Made by a program: the position numbers and the translations under genes
Notes under the pieces: model-generated
Database searches by the model: none
What the model was told of the DNA's origin: nothing
Seen by the model: the letters and a program-made list of their open reading frames with translations, nothing else
Assembly: GCA_035578175.1 (NCBI GenBank)
Contig: JAQMRL010000003.1
Coordinates: forward strand, 58,450,672 to 58,514,671
Direction of reading: 5' to 3'
Origin: Catonia carolina
Lineage: Eukaryota; Arthropoda; Insecta; Hemiptera; Achilidae
Length of the DNA: 64,000 nucleotides
Part shown: positions 40,101 to 46,100 of the stretch, piece by piece
Layout: the number at the start of each line of letters is the position of its first letter
Numbering within the stretch: position 1 is the first letter of the stretch

Positions 40101-43100
40101 TAAAGTGATTTAATAAGTAGTTAATATTATATTATGCAGATGAAAAAAAATATTTATTTTAATGTTCCTGTTTGCCTGTGGCTATTTATGAACTGACATG
40201 AAAATACATTTTAAACAAGTAATAGCCAAACACAGATTATCCTGTCCAACACATGTAAATATCGTTAAGGTTTCGATTTCGTTGAATCTCTTAAAAAAAA
40301 TATTAAATGCGTCGGTTACCACGAATCACAGTAGGCTGATGTTAGAGAACTTCTCATAAATAAAAAAATAAAATAGTAACATACCCCATGTCGTTAACAC
40401 TTAGAGTAGTGATACAGACTCACGAACCAAACTAAGATGATCAATCATGAAGTAATATCCAAATTAGTTTCGGAAGAACGCCAGGCATCAAAATAACCAG
40501 GAAACATCCCATCAGATTACAGGATACAAGTTGTTTAAAAAAATGTCATGTTCGAGGATCGAACATTCAAGAATTGGTTTGACTATGAACGGTGGTTGAT
40601 CTTTAAATTGGAGGATTCCATCTACGGACTCCGACCCATTTCAATCAATGGGCAGAAGAAATTACATTTAACTTTTACAAAAGTTATAAATTTAAAATAA
40701 TACGCAATAACATTACTACGTATTTCATAGTTCTACATTCACTGAAAGTACATCTGAGAGTGACTAGTCATGCTCGTTGAGAGGCGGCACACCGCGAGGG
40801 CCGAACGCAGTTCGCCGTAAAAACTATAGAGCGCGCCACCGGATGGTGAGTTAAATCCACATCACCAGAAGAATCTAGTTACCGGCAATCAAAAATAACT
40901 AGCTACGCCAGCAAAACACAAATCAACGTAACAAACTGAAGCCAGTTGTTAGAAGAAGTAATATAGTCTAAAATCCAAATACAATTATAATTACCAAGAC
41001 TGAGAAGAACTTGTACTATTGTGAATAAAATCAACACACATATCACAAATTCTAGTTAAATGAGGCGTTGAAAATCTTTCCAACTCAATAGCAATTTGAA
41101 ATACCAAATCAAAAATGATTCTGTTCGGCAATTCAGTTCTCTTCTGTATCTCTTTTAGTACAGCTTCAGTCAGCTAAAAACAAAACAAAATAAATTGACT
41201 CAAAATATGCTTTGTAAAAACCTTTTTAAAATAAGAATAGTCTTTCTGTTGATATTGAAAAGAATATCTTTTATATCCAATAAATTCTTAATTTTTTCAC
41301 ATCCTATATCAAAAGAATTTTAAATAAAGTCATAAAGTTGCAGGAAACTATTCATTAATGAAAGATTTTATAACTTCAAAATTTAAAAAAAGTTTTTGAG
41401 TTTAGTATGAACTAATAACTCTAACCTTTCTCTTTCTTTTAAATAAATTCACAAATTCATTTCCTGTAGGGTATCTAAAGATGGTATGAATGGAGTTGTT
41501 GGATGAAGTTAAAAAATGGCAATATGACACTGTTGAAATGTCTTGTAAAAGACAATATGTGTATTTATTAGTATAGTTATATGCAAGGGTGTACATAAAA
41601 TGTGAAGCCTTATGCAGATATTTGATCTATCCAGATGGTATAGAAGTGGCATTTCACAGAGGTTTGAATTTGCCGAGTTTTGTAGGTTGTCTCTCTCGGT
41701 GAAAAAACCATCGTAATATATTGGATCAATCAAAACTAATGTCTCATCTTCCAAAAAGGTTGTTTATTATTGAATGTGAGAAAAGATTTAAGAGAGAGTT
41801 AAAGAATTACCTGATTGATTATACCTGGTTGAAAAGTCATATTATACAATCCAGGAATTTATAAACGATGGAGTTCAATTAAATTCATGCTCTATACTGT
41901 ATGCGACTGATATTGACTATTTGTTTTATGTGATTTTTCTTTCAAAGCTTCTTAAGATGAAATGTTTGATACTGACTTACCCAATATTCTTTTGGGTTTG
42001 TATGAATTAAAATTGTAAACAAATAAATAAAGTATAAAGCATATTTAAAAAAAAATTAAAATTTAGAATGGTGTTTCTATTCAGTCATTTAGATTAAAAT
42101 GACATTCAGTCTTTTTAAACTAATTGAATGGAAACACCGTTCTAAATTTTAATTTTTTTAAAATATGCTCTGAAGAAGGTGGTACCACCAAAACACGCAT
42201 AAGTTTTTTAAACTTAAATAAGAAACCAAAGGTAAGGTGATAAATTTCGCTATACTGTAATTTATATTAATGGTTGGCGGGATGCATTTAAAAAATTTAT
42301 TTATTAAAGTATAAAGCAAAGAATGAAGACAATGAAGAGACCACCAGCAATAATACGTAGGGGTCTAGCTTTCATACAACTATTTATATTAAATTAGGGA
42401 TTTTAAACTTTGAACATTGGTATTTTTTTGAGTTCAGTATGTAGGCCTAACTAACTACCTAAGTTTAAACTCCAACTTGTTTCTTATTCTTCAAAAAACT
42501 TCAAAAACTCATATCCAGTAGGCTACCTAAAGATATAAGTATGAATAGAGTTGATTTACATACTCAGATGACACTAATAAAATGACAATATATAGATATT
42601 TGAGTCACGAGAATGCCTTTTTTGTATGGATGAGCTGCGAGGAAGGGATAAGAAAATCTGACAGTGCTCCCAACCTTAAGAGTGAGACACTACATTTCAC
42701 AACCATGTAGTTATTACAAACATTTTGAAAGCTGTGGTTCATTGCCAAGAAAATAATTAATCTGTCATATCGCTTAATTGCATGACTAGAAACATGTAAT
42801 TTACTGTAACTACCAGTTACTTTATTCTATTGGAACAAAATCTTCTATGCATCAATCGCTTTCTTTGCTATTGCTATCACCATTGTCTTCACTATCAAGC
42901 TCAATAGTATCAACGTAACAGTTTCCTTTTTTCTTTCTCTTGCCTATATGAATATACTATAAGAAGGAAAGTATTGTTTTCATGTCGATTTTTCGAAATC
43001 GAGTTTTCACCAAATCTACACGTTTTCATACCCCTGAACCCAAAAAGTATGTTTTTAGCGATTGGTCTGTGTGTGTGTCTGTGAACAGACTTGAATATTT

Positions 43101-46100
43101 CAAGACCAGAACATCGCACGAACTTGAAACTTAAGTTAGACACCACTACCAGACCTGAGACGAACATTTCCATCAAAATCGGTCAACCAGCAGTAGTAGT
43201 TTATTTGTGTAATTTTTTACTTTTTTGCGATTTTCTCAAAATGTGTCCTACGATTTTTTTTAAAATCGCCTCATTTACTAAATTTTATATGCTTTACAAG
43301 ATAGGGTAGACTTCATACCTGCTAAAATTCTTGGAGAGGCTGTTTTCACGTAAATGTTTTTTTTAAGATTGCGACTTTCAAATGCATTTTAGCGCAAAAA
43401 TGTATGTAATAAAAGTTGTAGACAATTTAAAATCCTACAACTTTTATTTCAAATATTTTTTTGTATAAAGCTTAGTTCAGCGGTAGTTAGCAATTTTCTG
43501 TTTTTTTTCTCACGAAAACGAGTAAAAAATCAATTTTTTTAAGATTTCACCCTTAGTATGCATTTTATGACAAAAGGGTAAATAAAATTTATAGGAAATT
43601 AAAAGAACTACAACTTTTATATAAAGAATTTTTCTCTACAGAGCCTAGTTTAGTGCGAAAAAGTGATTTTCTGTATTTTTAAGCCAAACTGAGGTTGTTT
43701 TCATTTTGCAACTTTCATTCATGATTAAAATAAGGTTACGTTTTTTAAGGTTGGTATTTTTTTTTTATTTCTAATGTTTTATTACTAATGTTAGGTTATA
43801 TTGTTCATTATTTACATTGGCAAGAGAAAGTCGTGTGAGTGTTTCACACCAGATTTGTTTTTACTAGGTTTCAACAAAACTGTTGATGAAGAAGAATTAG
43901 CTAGTGTTTTTAACTTCCTTCTATATATTTCAAATTTTTCAAAGAGAACCATCACGGTAATTAGCAACTTGCTTATGACTTTTGTTAAGACACAGAAATT
44001 GTTTAGCTTCAACTTCCCAACATTTTAGTACGGTGATTAGTCCGACCAAGTTTTTGAGAAACTGACATTTCTGTTTATGGTAACAAACAATTATAATCAT
44101 ACAGTTAACCCACAATAGTTTCCACGATATGCTGTATGTACTCAGGGTATAGTGTACGTTGTTGTGTTGATTGGACTGATACCAAAGCAGTCGCGCAGGT
44201 GCACTATTGCTTTTCCTCCTTTACCCTTTGACAAAACCAAAGGCATTCTCATGACTCAAGTAACTATAGTCCAGCCTCCCTTAGTTTGCTCCTAATGTAA
44301 ACAAATAATGACGTCACTGAGCATGCGCATTGTATCAAAATGTGTACACGCTGTTAAAAAGTAACAACAAAATACTTTCAAAAGTATTTAAATACAAAAT
44401 ACTTTTAAAAGTATTTTCCTAAATGAAATTGTTAGGCCTATATCATATCATGACTGATGTTTTTAGTACTTTAAGTACTTATAATTTAAAAATCTGGTGT
44501 GAAACACTCACACAACTTTCTCTTGCCAGTGCAAATAATTAACAATAAACCTAACATTAGTAATAAAACATAAGAAATAAACAAAAAACTAACCTCAACA
44601 AACATAACCTAATTTTAATCATGAGTGAAAGACGCAAAATGAAAATCAACCTCAGTTTGGCTTAGAAATACGGAAAATCACTCTTTCTCTCTAAACTAGG
44701 CTCTGTAGAGAAAAATGCTTTAAATAAAAGTTGTAGATCTTTTAATTTTCTATAAATTTAATTATATACACTTTTGTCGTAAAATGCATACTAAGGCCGA
44801 AATGTTAAAAAAATCGATTTTTCTCACGTTTTCGTGAGAAAAAAAACAGAAAATCGCAAATTACCGCTAAACTAAGCGTTATACAAAAAAATGTTTGAAA
44901 TAAAAGTTGTAGGTTTTTAAATTCTCTACAACTTTTATTATATAAGTTTTTGCGCTAAAATTTATATTAAAGCCGTAATCTTAAAAAAACAACGTTTTTA
45001 CGTGATAACAGCCTCACCGAGAATTTCAGCAAACATGGCGCCTACCCTATCTTGTAGAGAATAAAATATTGAGTAAAATAGGCGATTTTAAAAAAAATCG
45101 TAGGACCAGTTTTTGAGAAAATCGCAAAAAACTGAAAAATTATACGAATAAACTACTACTTCCGGTTGACCGATTTTGATGAAAATGTTCGTGTCGCGTC
45201 CGGTAGTGGTATGTAACTTAAGTTTCAAGTTCGTACGACGTTCCGTTCTTGAGATATTCTGTTCACACACAGACACACACACACACACAGACCAATCGCT
45301 AAAAACATGTTTTTTGGGTTCAGGGGGTCTGAAAACGTATAGATCCGGTGAAAACTCGACATGAAAACAATACTTTCCTTCCTATATATTCATATAGGCA
45401 AGAGAAAGTAAAAAATAGTTAACTTAATAGGAATACAACATCTGTAAAGTCGCAGACTCTAGCGTGCACCCTGTAGTAGCTGGCTTTTGTTTGTTGACAG
45501 TAGGAGCAAAGTAAGAACGGCTGAACTGTATACAAGGTAACATTACAGAAAATTAGCAATGCATTTGTTAAAGCTAAGCAATTTTGCTTTAAACTCATTA
45601 AAAAGCAAATTTACCTGTAGCCTCTTCTTCTGTTTAGAGTTCATCTGACTGAGCCTTCCTAAAATATATTTCAGTGCAGTTACTCCTTCAGGGGTAACAA
45701 TGCGATTTTTTACTAAAGAAATTATCTGAAAATAAAATAAATTATAAGACATGTGGGTTATCTTTAAAAATTAGTTGAAAAGAAATGTATTAGATCTAAT
45801 TACTTATCTATTAAACTATATAAATTAGCCTTGATATAGTATTTCTTATACTATACATGGAATCACAGTAAATTATTACATAAATTTTTCAAACAACTGT
45901 AAAAAAAATTGAATGCCATGGCTCAACTCTTTATATTGAACTTTCAGAGCTGAATAAACCTATTATGCAAAAACTAACTAATAAACAATTTGGTCATCAT
46001 TCAAAATATATACCATTCAAATTAATGATTACGAAAAACTGCAAAATACATATTTCTTTTACAACAGTCAGACATTGCCCGAAATTATCCCTACACATTT

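Noticed and set aside
43863..44487. Coding exon between repeat copies E and F (DEEELASVFNFLLYI)
   Set aside because: Open for about 55 codons but runs out of the repeat without splice sites, and gives no family match.
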